The notes beneath the pieces are model-generated. The model ran no database searches. It saw nothing but the letters and a program-made list of their open reading frames with translations, and was not told the origin of the DNA. Positions 10,401 to 18,357 of a stretch of DNA of 23,888 nt are shown here, piece by piece; position 1 is the stretch's first letter; each line of letters begins with the position of its first letter. This DNA comes from Priapulus caudatus. Lineage: Eukaryota; Priapulida; Priapulimorpha; Priapulimorphida; Priapulidae. Location: positions 11,223-35,110 of the forward strand of contig NW_014579378.1 of NCBI RefSeq assembly GCF_000485595.1, given 5' to 3'. The position numbers were made by a program, and so were the translations under genes.

Positions 10401-13400
10401 TGGAACGAGAAAGAGAGAGAGAGAGGTGGAAAGAAGAATCCAGTGGCTGCCACGTTTATTTTGACGAAAAAAATTGTGCAGGGAACCAAGGAGCTACATA
10501 TACCAAACTACACATGCATGGTGCCATTTTGGTGGAAAGATTTGATCTAAGCAAAATATCTAACACAGGCGAATCGGCACACAGGGCAAGATAAATCTTA
10601 AAGAACTACTGATAATATCGTTATTAGTGTAATTACTAGTGACAACAGTAGTAGTAAAGCATTCAAGAAGCCATTCAATGTAGTAATGGGATGTATAGGA
10701 GGGGGAGAAGCTGGTGGAGGAGGATGAGAGGAAGTTGAGTCAGTGGATGAGAAGGGAGAAGAAGAGGAAGGGGAGAAGCTGGTGGAGGAGGATGAAAGGA
10801 AGTTGAGTCAGTAGATGAGAAGGGGGAAGATGAGGAAGGGAGAAGGTAATTGGAGTAGGAAAGGGCTTATTTTTCATAATTATGTACTGATAGTATATAC
10901 AATTTTGTAAACAATGTTTTATTAGTTATCTTACTCATAATATATTATATAGTTTAGATACTTTAGTCAAAACATCAGCTTTAGCTACATTCCTTTTTGA
11001 AATTTACAAATTGATCTTTAAAAATGATCAGAATTGGTTGCTTTTAACATAGCCTGAAAAAAATTCTGGGGGGAGGGGTCTCCCAGACCCCCCCCCCCCC
11101 CCGCATGGGCTTTGCGACGGCGGCGTTCACCGTGTGTGCCTCAGGCACACATGATAGCCGCCACTTATGCTATAATAACTGGGTGATCCTACATTTTTCT
11201 GCAGTAGCACATTTTGGGAGGCCAGTACAGCCCTGGAATCAAAAGACAGGAGAGTAAGAGAAGAACGAGGGAAACAGAAATAGAGAGAAGGGGAGGAAGA
11301 GAGAGAGGGAGAGAGAGGGAGAAAAGGGGGAGGGCTAGAAAGCTCAAGAGATGGAGAGTGAGAGATAGAGATAGAGACAGCGAGAAAAAAAGAATGTGAG
11401 GGGGTGGGAGAAGGAGCAGGAGACCTGCTAATGTTTATTATAATGAGATCTAACTTGATACGTTGTGTTTTTCTTGAAATGTGTAAACAACTAGATCACT
11501 GTTTATCCTGACCTGGCATGTCAAACGCAAATTTCTTAACATTCTTCTTCAAGATTGATTATTTGTTATCACTACAATCACTGCATAACCCTACTATAAT
11601 GTACAAATTAATTCTAACATGTATATGTGCAGTTACTGTAAAAAACAAACAATGCAATGTAGTGTGTGGGATGTGTGAATGGATGCACAAACTCAGAATG
11701 TTCTCTAGAAGTTATGATTGCAATAAATAAAATGCTATGTAATGTTAAATATATAATGTTCCCGGTAAAAAGGACGTATGTTTTTTTTTCATAGGATTTT
11801 TTCTCTTTCTTTTTGCAGCACTTGTATTATGCAGCACATAGTTCAATGGAGTCTCCTAATATACCTCGTAAACACCTTATCCACGCACATGCACACACAC
11901 CACACACACACACACACACACGCACGCACGCAAGTGTGCGTGCGTACGTGCGAGCGAGCGTGCGTGCGTGTTGGCACTTTGATTCATTAACTTACACCGA
12001 ACGAAATTGTGTTTAAAATGCTAACTATGCAAAAGTTTGATGATTTCACCCGACTCTGTTCCTCGTGTTTATTGTAGTTATCTAATTTCATGAATTTAAA
12101 ATTTATTGTAACAGTATGTATATGTGATAATCATCTAAATAAATAAATGAAATAAAATAAATTGCATTGTTGTTAAAAACTAAATATACACACGCTATTC
12201 ACGTGTATATGATTATTTCAGTGTTTAGGCAGTGTAACACCTACACATATTTCATGCCTGTTGAAGCTTGTGTCCAGGTCACTGCTTGGGTATGCTGATT
12301 GTGCATGCATGCGTGCGTGTACCCACGTGTGTGTATTTATGTGTGCGAGCGCACGTGTGTGTGTGTGTGCATGCGTGTGATGAAACTAGAGTGTAGATCG
12401 AAGAATCGTAACCCGGAACCGGCTGAGATGGACTCATAGATACGCGTTTCCATTTCCATATTCATGTTTCAACGATTTACATAACAGTTTATTCATTCTT
12501 TGTCGCCAAGCCCCGATGCACGATGCCTGATTGACTGCATGAGCAACGCACACGTAACATATATATTTGGACGTGTACAATGTAGTTCACATTTTGAGAC
12601 CACATCAGAGCATATAAATCAACATATTATATACAACATAAACATAAACAAACGTTGATTTATATGTTCTGACCACATTGTGACGTGGACAATGTATACC
12701 ACATTATGACGTGTACAATGTATATCACATTTTGATGTGTACAATGTAGACCACATTATGACGTGTACAATGTAGATCACATTGTGACGTGTACAATGTA
12801 GACCACATTATGACGTGTACAATGTAGATCACATTGTGACGTGTACAATGTAGATCACATTGTGACGTGTACAATGTAGCTTCAGCCAGTTAGAACCTTT
12901 CGTACCTGAGTACTGTTTAATTAATACGCATTACGTGTACACTGCCCGCAAACAGTAACTGATCAAGCAAATAGAGGGCACGTTGTTGCTACGCTTCGTA
13001 TGTGAATTCCCGCGTCACTTTCTGTACACATGTATCTTTAACTAGCGCTGTCTGGCGTGAAGTCGCCTGAAACAAGGGACCGACAATGGGTCTAATTTCC
13101 ACGCTAGGAAAACTGTTATCAAAGCAGTCATTAGCCCTTGGATTCGTCTTGATACACTAACCCATTGTCCCAAACTATTGGAAGATTTATTAATAGTCCT
13201 TGATGCTTTTAATAGTCCTTGCTTTTTGTCGCAAAGCTGCATCGTGATGCAATGACTGATGACGCTGATATCCCTAATAACACGGTAACATGAACGTGTC
13301 TATACTATATCCATTGTACGTCGGTATAAGTAAACATATATTTACGGCAATACTATTCCTACTTTTCACGACTTCGACATCTCAGGATTTTGTGACTGTT

Positions 13401-16400
13401 ACCGCTGTGGGAACGGCCCCAACTGCCGTACTCACGAATGGAAAGTCTTTTATTTAGTTCTATCTTGCATGGTTCATTTTTACTCAACCGTGTTGATTCA
13501 AAACGCACTGCTGACGTTTCGCCTCCTATCAGGAGTCTTTCTCAAAGCTGACTGACGTTATCAGTTTTGACCACCAGATGGTGTAGTGGTCAGCAGCTTC
13601 ACGAACGTCGTTCAACGTCACCTAAAAAATGCAGGCGTGGCATCAACAGTTAGACCGCTTGAAACCTTAAAAACGCATTTGGTACACCCTAAGGACAGAA
13701 CAGATATACACAACATTACGGACTGTGTCTACAAGATACCGTGTGCAATGTGTGGAAAAAGTTATACTGGAGAAACCAGCCGAAAATTCGAAACCCTCAT
13801 TAAAGAATATAAAAAGGACGTAGACACCGTAGCTCCCAAATCTTTCACAGGGGCCAAACGAAAACAGTCGGCTACCGAAATAACCAAATCCGCGATCACG
13901 GACCACGTAGCGAAGGACAATCACACCATCGATTGGGATAATGCGAAGATCATCGATCGCGAGCCAATCAAAATCAGGCGCTGGATTAAGGAGGCCATCT
14001 GGATCCGCAAGACCCAAAGCATCAACCGTGACGAAGGGGGATACAGACTCAGTCACGTGTGGACCAAGCTGTTAACCACTACACCATCTGGTGGTCAAAA
14101 CTGATAACTTCAGTCAACTTTGAGAAAGCTTCCTGATAGGAGACGAAACGTCAGCAGTGCGTTTTGAATCAACACGGTTGAGTACAAATTAACCAAGATA
14201 GATCTATTATCTACCAATCGAATGAACTTATTTAATGACTTTAATTTAGTGTTTTTATCATAAAATTTAGCACGTCGTGTTCTCCCGAACTCATTCGGAT
14301 TGGCGTCGAACTTGACACTCTTTCGCATGAAATTCTAACCAGGACAAGAATCGTGGCCGGATGTGCATATACACGTCGGCCGTGACGGATTTATTTTTTC
14401 AAACTAAAATATCGGCAAAAAGATAAGTGTGGTGGCGCGAGTCGACCATGAAAAAACAAACAGGAACACGAACAACGGTATTTGACGGGTTTATTTACAC
14501 CTGTTTTACGCTCAACAAGCGTGTTTATCACGCAGATTTTTATTTGCAAACGCAAACCGCCTTGGTGTGTATGTTGACTTCTTAAATACTATGATATACC
14601 TTTCCCGCCGCAGTCAAACATGTATGTATATAAATAATATTGTGTAAGCGGGGAACGAGAGAATGGAGGGGTGTTTGAGTGGAAGCGCAAGAAAGAGAAA
14701 CGGAGAGTGGAAGAAGAATCACAGTGGCCGCCACGTTTATTTTGACGAAAAAAATGTGGCAGGGAACCAAAGGCACCTAACTATACCAAACTACAACATG
14801 CATGGCTGCCATTTGGTGGAAAAGATTTGATCTAAAAACAAAATATCTAACACAGGCGAGATCGGCACACAGGCAAGATAAATCTAAAGAACTACTGAAA
14901 TATCAGTTATTAAGTGTAATTACTAGTGACAACAGTAGTAGTAAAGGCATTCAAGAAGCCATTCAACTGTATAATAGGGATGTATAGGAGGGGAGAAAGC
15001 TGGTGGAGCGAGGATGAGAGCGAGTTAGAGTTCATGTGCATGAGAAGCGAAAGAAGAAGGAAGGAGAGAGAGCAGTGGAGGAGGATGAAAGGAAGTTGAG
15101 TCAGTAGATGAGAAGGGGGAAGATGAGGAAGGGAGAAGGTAATGGAGTAGGAAAGGGCTTATTTTTCATAAATATGTACTGATAGTATATACAATTTTGT
15201 AAACAATGTTTTATTCAGTTATACTATACTCGATAATATAATTATATAGTTTAGCCAATACTTTAGTCAAAACATCAGCTTAGCTACATTCCTTTTTTGA
15301 AATTTTTACAAATTGATCTTTAATAAAATGATCAGAATTGGTTGCCTTTAACCATATGGCCTGTATAAAAAATTCTGGGGGGAGGCTCTCCAGAACCCCC
15401 CCCCCGCATGGTCTTTGCGACGGCGTGGCGTTTCACCAGAGCGCATGTAGTGCATCCAGCACAATGAGCCGAGCCAACTTATGCATAATATACTGGGTAT
15501 CCTACATTTTCTGCAAAGTAGCAGCATTCTTGGGAGCCAGTACGACAGGCCTGGCAATCAAAAGACAGGAGAGTAAGAAAGAACGAGGGAAACAGAAATA
15601 GAGAGAAGGGGAGGAAGAGGAGAGAAGGAGAGAGAGGGAAGAAAAGGGGGAGGGCTAAATAAGCTCAAGAGATGTGAGAAGTGGATGATAAGATACAGAA
15701 CAGCGAGAAAAAAAGATGTGAGGGGCGTGGGAAGAAGGAGCAGAGACTACTCTAAATGTTATTATAATGAGAGTCTAACTTGATACGGTTGTTGTTTTTC
15801 TTGAAAATGTGTATAACAACTTAGATCACTGTTTTCCTGATCCTGGCAGTCAACGGCAAATTTCTTTAACATTCTTCTTCAAGATTGATTATTTGTTATC
15901 ACTACAATCACTGCATAACCTACTATAAATGTACAAATTAATTCCTACTTTACGATGTAATAGCAGTTCTGTCAAAAACACACAATGCCGCATGAGTGTG
16001 TGGGGAGTTGATGATAGGCACAAACTCAGAATGTCTCATAATTAATTGCCATAAATAAAATGCTATATATAAAGTTAAATATATAATCGTTCCCGCCGTA
16101 CAAAAGACGTATGTTTTTTTTTCATAGGATTTTTTCCTCTTCTTTTGGCAGCACTTGTATTATCAGCACTATAGTCAATGGAGTCTCTCTATATACCTCG
16201 GTAAACACCTTATCCACGCACGATGCACACACACCATCACACACACAACACACACAACGCACGCACGGCAAAAGTTGTCGTGGCTACGTGCGAGCGAGCG
16301 TGCGTGCGTGTTGGCACTTTATTCTCATTAACTTACACCGAACGTAAATGTTCGTGTTTAAAATGCTAAACTATGTCAAAAGGTTTGATGATTTCACCCG

Positions 16401-18357
16401 AACTCTGTTCTCGTGTTTATTGTATTATCAATTTCATGATTTAAAATTATATCACGTAAAAAAGTCTTATTTTGGCCTCCAGAAAAGGTCTTATAAGTCC
16501 TTATTTCAACATGTGTCTTACTACTATGAACCCTGGGTATGGCGTAACACCACCGGGGGGCGCCACATGGCTGGTGGCGGCGCCACACTTGACCCGCGAT
16601 TACGCATCGGAGGCGTGGGGGTAGTTTTTAATGCGGCCGATCTGTAACCCTTTCTCGTCTGTGCATGTAGCTGTGGATGGGATGTGGATACAGATTAGGG
16701 ATGTGTCATACTAGAACGGTCTGCGCGTTTTCACGGTGTCGTAAACAAGTTTCACATCGATGCGTTTTTCAAACGAGTTCAGGGAAAGGGATTTCAAACT
16801 GTTTAAAATGATAACAAAATCGCCACGCGATACGTCACGACGTGCTTCTTGTCCTGCCGCCCCTCATGCAGTTTTCCTATACTTCTTGTTTCTCCCCGCA
16901 GGTGGCGCCGGCGGGAAGCCGATGGGCGCGTACTCGGACATGCTCGCGGAGTGTGAGGTGACGCGAGTGCTGCTGTTGATGCTGCTCCGGCCGACGCCGC
17001 AGCGCACGCAACCCGCGCACTCGCGTCTGCTGGAGAAGTACGCGTGGGCGAGCGCGGAAGATGCTGCGCCGCCGTTCCTTAGCGACGACCTCTTCCTCCT
17101 GCTGCAGTCGCTCGTGGTAACGCATCGTTTTGTTTGTGCATGTTCTTTTGTCCGTGTTATATTATTGCTGATGCACCTTCTCATTGTTTTGTTTGTCCCT
17201 GTCCTCTTACTGCTCATGCATCCTCGCATCGTTAGGTAGGTCTTCATTCTGCATCATATTGCAATCGTTCTGCTACGTGTAGCTAAACGCTGTTGCGTAT
17301 AGTGATAGAAGTTTTGCTTCTTCTTATTGCCCGTGGTTATTATATATAAAAAATAAGAATATAATATAAGAATAAGAATATAATAATATTATATTAAAAA
17401 TATAATAACATAAGAATAATAATATAACTGATCACTCCACTTTACGTGGTTCTGCCACTTGTAGTTATAGTGTTCTTGCAACTTACCGCTAGTGAAGGGT
17501 GGTTTTGCTGCTCTTTGGCCTTTTTGGTTTTGTTGCTGGTTGGTTATGGCTCGTGGTGAAGCATCACTTGTTCTCATTATTCCATTGGTAGTAGTAACAG
17601 TCCTGCTGCTGCTTGTTGCTAGGGGCTACGTGTCATCTGTATCATCTCATCACTAGCGGTAGTGGTTCTGCTTCTTGTTATGAAGGGAATTGCATTCTTC
17701 TGGTTTACATTGTTAGGGCAGTAGCACATTGTGTTTATATTTTTGAGTTGGAAGTTGACAGTTTTTTACCAATGGGTGGCGCCACTTTCGACACGGTGGG
17801 ATCATTAGTAACAGCAGCAATCAGTGTCATGATTTACTATTGTAATTAATTTATTAGTGTGTAATTACCTGTGTACTGTAGATGGCCTGCCAATCAAGGG
17901 ATCTCATTGCTCTCCCACTACTACAAGCAGACCTTCAGTAAGTTTACATATTGCTAGCTTTCATTCCTAACTAAGCAATGTAAATCTATCGCGCAACCCG
18001 CACTATTATTATAGCTGTGGATGTGCAACTTAGCCCTAGTATATGAGTTGTTATTTATGTACATGTATGTGTATATATTATCTATCTATCATGCATGTTT
18101 TATATTATTGTTTGTCATGCTAATTTAAGTATGTCACTCACATGGCATGTTAGTAAGTGGCTATAATACAATTCTGATTTCTTAAAATGAAGCGATTTTA
18201 TCGCGTAATTATTCGACATCGATGTAATTTAGCAGGACGTAACTAATGTGTCTTTGTCTATCTGGTTTTCTGCAGGATGCACCTGTCCGTACAACAGAGT
18301 GGGCTACTACACAAGCTCGTATCAGAAATGTTGAGTCGCAGTAAGGAGTTGTTATGA
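1317..18357 (+). CDS. F8A1: HAP40/F8A orthologue, nine-exon gene (spans introns)
   Basis: HAP40 is the obligate partner of huntingtin. It is an alpha-helical, TPR-like protein held inside the HTT fold, and is also linked to Rab5 and early-endosome motility (family knowledge). Joining 1317-1402, 1649-1695, 3209-3278, 4889-5048, 5589-5657, 7408-7615, 16902-17116, 17882-17937 and 18276-18357 gives 993 nt, or 330 residues, in one frame. Every junction is phase-compatible and GT-AG. Vertebrate HAP40 is about 370 residues; the difference fits a missing low-complexity Pro/Ala linker between exons 6 and 7. Landmarks: DFLAHYRAISSKLKK (about 14-29), KKPNVAEASEQF (about 32-43), AARSFMDAER, DYDGALAVL, GAYSDMLAECEV, LLEKYAW and DDLFLLLQSL. 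The start was chosen because it is the first in-frame ATG after TAG (1275-1277) and has an AAAATGG context. Odd points are the exon-4 array, doubtful sequence in the middle of exon 6, and a second broken copy of exons 7-9 inside intron 6. Confidence 0.9.
1443..1480. repeat. perfect 15-bp fold-back in intron 1
   Basis: Arms 1443-1457 (caagagtgcataata) and 1466-1480 are exact reverse complements around an 8-base loop. Weaker complementarity continues outward through the ctaatagta / tactaatagta flanks. It is a small MITE-like or cruciform-forming palindrome. Confidence 0.8.
1649..1695 (+). CDS. F8A1: HAP40 exon 2
   Basis: The acceptor TTTTCCAG ends at 1648. The exon encodes KRWLKKPNVAEASEQF, the most conserved HAP40 block. 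The donor is GTAAGT at 1696-1701, phase 1. The reading frame stays open past the donor to 1952, but that continuation runs into a fold-back repeat and loses similarity, so the splice is preferred over a longer exon. Confidence 0.9.
1742..1864. repeat. fold-back with 34-bp arms around a 16-bp tandem repeat, intron 2
   Basis: Arms 1742-1775 and 1831-1864 are reverse complements over 34 bases with few mismatches (core cccttcgctctgccacag). The loop holds three tandem copies of a 16-bp GCCAGTGCAGCCGCT-like unit (about 1781-1829). A related AGCTACCAGTGATAG sequence near 2686-2700 suggests another family member close by. Confidence 0.75.
1953..3208 (+). other. rest of intron 2
   Basis: No recognisable gene. 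A 91-codon open frame (2146-2421) has no identifiable domain. A short hairpin, agggccggt...accggccct, lies at about 2972-3006 within a GC-rich patch of a dispersed-repeat type. Confidence 0.5.
3209..3278 (+). CDS. F8A1: HAP40 exon 3
   Basis: The acceptor TTTGTCACAG ends at 3208 and the donor GTAAGT begins at 3279. The exon encodes RQLAKAQEHDYPHYSAFSC followed by LAMAR, matching the L..QE...YAAWC.LA.ARC helix of HAP40. Phase 1 in and phase 2 out fit exons 2 and 4. A MITE begins only 14 bases downstream of the donor. Confidence 0.88.
3293..3587. mobile_element. 295-bp MITE, PIF/Harbinger-like
   Basis: Terminal inverted repeats at 3293-3326 and 3554-3587 are perfect over 34 bases and begin GGCCAAAACAAAATATAGG. 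The flanks are TTA (3290-3292) and TTA (3588-3590). A 3-bp TTA duplication is the PIF/Harbinger signature. A second inverted pair (aaacattttatt / aataaaatgttt) lies inside. There is no transposase frame, so the element is non-autonomous. It sits 14 bases after the exon 3 donor. Confidence 0.85.
4164..4210. repeat. short 10-bp tandem repeat (TAATGTRRCG)
   Basis: About five units of a taatgtaacg-like decamer lie just upstream of the exon-4 array in intron 3. Confidence 0.7.
4221..4957 (+). repeat. minisatellite made of the exon 4 start plus its splice acceptor, nine copies
   Basis: Nine copies of an approximately 75-92-bp unit occur. Each contains acgatcgttcattgttgtag followed by the first bases of exon 4 (gtgtgagcacacgctggg and on to gcaggcactaac). 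Acceptor AGs end at about 4242, 4321, 4404, 4484, 4565, 4640, 4717, 4796 and 4888; the last is the true exon 4 acceptor. A 12-bp acgatcgttcat motif inside exon 4 (4946-4957) also precedes each acceptor and could have seeded the duplication. Copies differ by many single-base indels and have variable C runs, so sequence quality is doubtful here. Confidence 0.85.
4889..5048 (+). CDS. F8A1: HAP40 exon 4, last member of the exon-derived array
   Basis: The acceptor is TTGTTGTAG, ending at 4888. With the AG carried from exon 3 the exon reads R-CEHTLGNPQGEVQALT, then RAARSFMDAERLQKEIG and so on to AMNCYSHAIR. This matches the vertebrate C...L....GEALALTEAARLF...ER region. The donor GTGAGC starts at 5049, phase 0. 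Only this 3'-most copy of the repeated acceptor leads into the open frame. Confidence 0.88.
5288..5395. repeat. degenerate ATGAGATGTATGAAGTATG tandem repeat, intron 4
   Basis: Several imperfect copies of a roughly 20-45-bp unit built from catgagat and atgaagtatg lie in intron 4. Small open frames on the minus strand are by-products. Confidence 0.65.
5589..5657 (+). CDS. F8A1: HAP40 exon 5
   Basis: The acceptor GTTTCCAG ends at 5588 and the donor GTAACT is at 5658. Phase 0 on both sides, 23 codons: VHSEHKQFPLAAALCRELGN then ALK. It corresponds to the vertebrate helix containing AAALCLELA.AL. Confidence 0.87.
5692..5735 (-). mobile_element. fragment of the Penelope-like terminal repeat, intron 5
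   Basis: The sequence from gctatcttgg through ttactcaaccgtgttgatca to aaacg matches, almost base for base, the outer end of the inverted repeats flanking the Penelope fragments at 13459 and 21479. Here it stands alone, with no GIY-YIG coding. Confidence 0.7.
6179..7008. mobile_element. 830-bp non-autonomous hAT-like DNA transposon
   Basis: The element begins CAGGAGTAGATAATAG and ends with its reverse complement. Imperfect terminal inverted repeats extend about 95 bases (6179-6276 and 6914-7008). It is flanked by an exact 8-bp duplication, ATATGTAT (6171-6178 and 7009-7016). An 8-bp duplication with CAG ends is typical of hAT elements. Several overlapping open frames (longest 147 codons, 6387-6830) show no recognisable transposase or dimerisation domain. 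It lies inside intron 5. Confidence 0.88.
7017..7395. repeat. degenerate CCTCCTGACC-type simple repeat, intron 5
   Basis: A pyrimidine-rich run repeats tgacc(c)t and aaaccct motifs. The same motif occurs just left of the hAT-like element (about 6115-6170), so the element inserted within this tract. It ends in the polypyrimidine tract of exon 6. Confidence 0.6.
7408..7615 (+). CDS. F8A1: HAP40 exon 6, with a doubtful middle
   Basis: The acceptor CCCGGCAG ends at 7407. The exon opens ELGKPREAITHYQRAAE and closes DYDGALAVLTEMAQIAEDRG, both clear HAP40 blocks in one frame. Between about 7460 and 7535 the similarity seems to move to other frames (LQKQN in one, MAAC in another) although no stop interrupts the main frame. 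This is what compensating single-base errors would give. The proposed donor is GTTCGT at 7616, which is weak. It was chosen because it leaves one base, as exon 7 requires. Confidence 0.75.
7945..10281 (+). repeat. segment A1: error-rich copy of the exon 7-9 region
   Basis: Homologous to A2 (about 16450-18380). Anchors include tttcaacatgtgtc, tatggcgtaacaccac, cgcgcgttttcacgg, the three exons and aaacagtaagt. Alignment needs frequent single-base gaps, mostly extra bases in A1. It continues without a break into B1. Confidence 0.85.
8636..10260 (+). pseudogene. broken duplicate of HAP40 exons 7-9
   Basis: Exon 7 copy at 8636-8872 (237 nt against 215), exon 8 copy at 9734-9795 and exon 9 copy at 10177-10260. 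Acceptors and the exon 7 donor GTAACG are conserved. All three exons are frame-broken: GAYSDML and ECEV are readable, then the frame is lost. The exon 9 copy differs from the intact one by extra C, T and G bases, one missing T and no substitutions. That pattern suggests sequencing error or a very recent copy rather than old decay. An alternative is an allelic haplotype joined in tandem by the assembler. Confidence 0.8.
10360..11410. repeat. purine-rich (GA/GGA) low-complexity region in B1
   Basis: Runs of gagaga and ggag are interspersed with unique sequence. About 10703-10845 holds two roughly 70-bp units beginning gggagaagctggtggaggag. The open frames here are low-complexity and not genes. 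Confidence 0.8.
11882..11970. repeat. CA/CG dinucleotide microsatellite (B1)
   Basis: cacacacac passes into cgcacgcacg and then tgcgtgcgtgcg, giving a partly self-complementary tract. Counterparts lie at about 16225-16310 (B2) and 19977-20067 (B3). Confidence 0.85.
12605..12672. repeat. 68-bp fold-back inside the 26-bp repeat array (B1)
   Basis: Arms 12605-12623 (tcagagcatataaatcaac) and 12654-12672 pair with one mismatch. It lies between a degenerate repeat unit (12567-12604) and the regular array, with accacat on both sides, as if inserted into one unit. Confidence 0.75.
12672..12879. repeat. 26-bp VNTR, 8 units (B1)
   Basis: 208 bp is exactly eight 26-bp units of the form accacattatgacgtgtac followed by aatgtag. 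Odd and even units alternate between accacattat and atcacattgt near the 3' end. Confidence 0.92.
13459..14205 (+). mobile_element. Penelope-like element fragment with inverted terminal repeats (B1)
   Basis: Arms of about 110-130 bases (13459-13590 and 14076-14205) face each other. Both carry the ctcaaccgtgttgattcaaa outer part and the ccaccagatggtgtagtggt inner part. The interior encodes only a Penelope GIY-YIG region; no reverse transcriptase is present. Terminal repeats in direct or inverted orientation are known for Penelope-like elements. Confidence 0.8.
13571..14104 (+). CDS. Penelope-like GIY-YIG endonuclease domain, partial (B1)
   Basis: The open frame follows a TGA at 13568 and has no ATG start; residues are numbered here from the GTG at 13586 (172 codons). 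It contains the linker LVHPKDRTD (32-40), VYKIPC (48-53), PCAMC with two cysteines (C53, C56), SYTGET (59-64), DHVAKDNHTIDWDN (106-119), IKEAIWIRK (134-142) and NRDEGGYRLSHVW (147-159). These fit the C-terminal GIY-YIG nuclease of Penelope-like retroelements with its Cys-Cys-His-His insertion. The usual RLKEH segment reads LIKEY here, so a conserved Arg and His are missing. The RT domain is absent. It is a remnant, not a complete element. Confidence 0.85.
   Translation, partial: PPDGVVVSSFTNVVQRHLKNAGVASTVRPLETLKTHLVHPKDRTDIHNITDCVYKIPCAMCGKSYTGETSRKFETLIKEYKKDVDTVAPKSFTGAKRKQSATEITKSAITDHVAKDNHTIDWDNAKIIDREPIKIRRWIKEAIWIRKTQSINRDEGGYRLSHVWTKLLTTTPSGGQN
14206..14560. other. conserved tail of segment B1
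   Basis: Nearly identical to 22206-22562. It ends with a plus-strand stretch (from about 14448) readable as GTRTTVFDGFIYTCFTLNKR, faintly like the start of a FLYWCH-type zinc finger but without its Cys/His ligands. No gene is called. Confidence 0.5.
14561..16450. repeat. segment B2: partial, error-rich copy of B
   Basis: Starts abruptly with cttggtgtgtatgttgactt, equivalent to 10282 in B1, and runs to the counterpart of about 12100, where it switches to A2. It has many extra or missing single bases relative to B1 and B3, so its open frames differ. It contains no VNTR and no Penelope part. Confidence 0.85.
16902..17116 (+). CDS. F8A1: HAP40 exon 7, intact copy (A2)
   Basis: The acceptor TCCCCGCAG ends at 16901 and the donor GTAACG is at 17117. 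The exon encodes GGAGGKPMGAYSDML, then AECEVTRVLLLMLLRP, LLEKYAWASAED and DDLFLLLQSLVV, all close to the vertebrate GAFSDVL...CEVSRVLLLLLL...LEKYSW...ELFLLLQSLV. It is open throughout, unlike the copy at 8636-8872. Confidence 0.9.
17882..17937 (+). CDS. F8A1: HAP40 exon 8 (A2)
   Basis: The acceptor is TGTACTGTAG, ending at 17881. The exon encodes MACQSRDLIALPLLQADL plus CA of a Gln codon. It aligns with the vertebrate MA....D..AI..LQ..MW segment after LLLQSLV. The donor is GTAAGT at 17938-17943. Confidence 0.82.
18276..18357 (+). CDS. F8A1: HAP40 exon 9, terminal (A2)
   Basis: The acceptor is TTTTCTGCAG, ending at 18275. The exon completes Gln and encodes MHLSVQQSGLLHKLVSEML followed by SRSKELL, with TGA at 18355-18357. 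It matches the vertebrate C-terminal ..LLTAEQNHLLHLVLQE helix. The nearest clear AATAAA downstream is at 19816-19821, about 1.5 kb away, so the 3' end is uncertain. Confidence 0.85.

Larger units (their letters stand above)
10282..14560. repeat. segment B1 (full-length downstream duplication unit)
   Basis: Full copy of a 4.2-kb unit, also present as B3 (18381-22562) and partly as B2. In order it holds a GA-rich tract, a two-unit purine minisatellite (about 10703-10845), a C-rich GGGTCTCCCAGACCCC patch, a second GA tract (about 11240-11400), a CA/CG repeat, a 26-bp VNTR and a Penelope-like fragment. It ends sharply at gcaaaccgc (14560). Confidence 0.85.

Noticed and set aside
11054-11105. CRISPR-like or attachment-site palindrome (ggggtctcccagacccc)
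   Set aside because: A C-rich low-complexity palindrome in an animal repeat; there is no spacer array.
13570-13600. tRNA A-box-like gatggtgtagtggtcagc, and a similar ggtggcgtagtgggcagc at 1197-1214
   Set aside because: No B box and no cloverleaf could be drawn; the first is the inner part of the Penelope arm.
13667-14056. Minus-strand frame opposite the GIY-YIG domain, also present at 21687-22118
   Set aside because: It is the complement of a frame with clear Penelope motifs; its conservation follows from the coding strand.
14110-14328. Minus-strand 72-codon frame, conserved at 22130-22330
   Set aside because: The B3 counterpart has a different C-terminal end, the frame runs through the Penelope arm, and there is no recognisable domain.
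14448-14560. FLYWCH-like zinc finger in the tail of B
   Set aside because: Only a weak FDGF.Y resemblance; the Cys and His ligands are absent.
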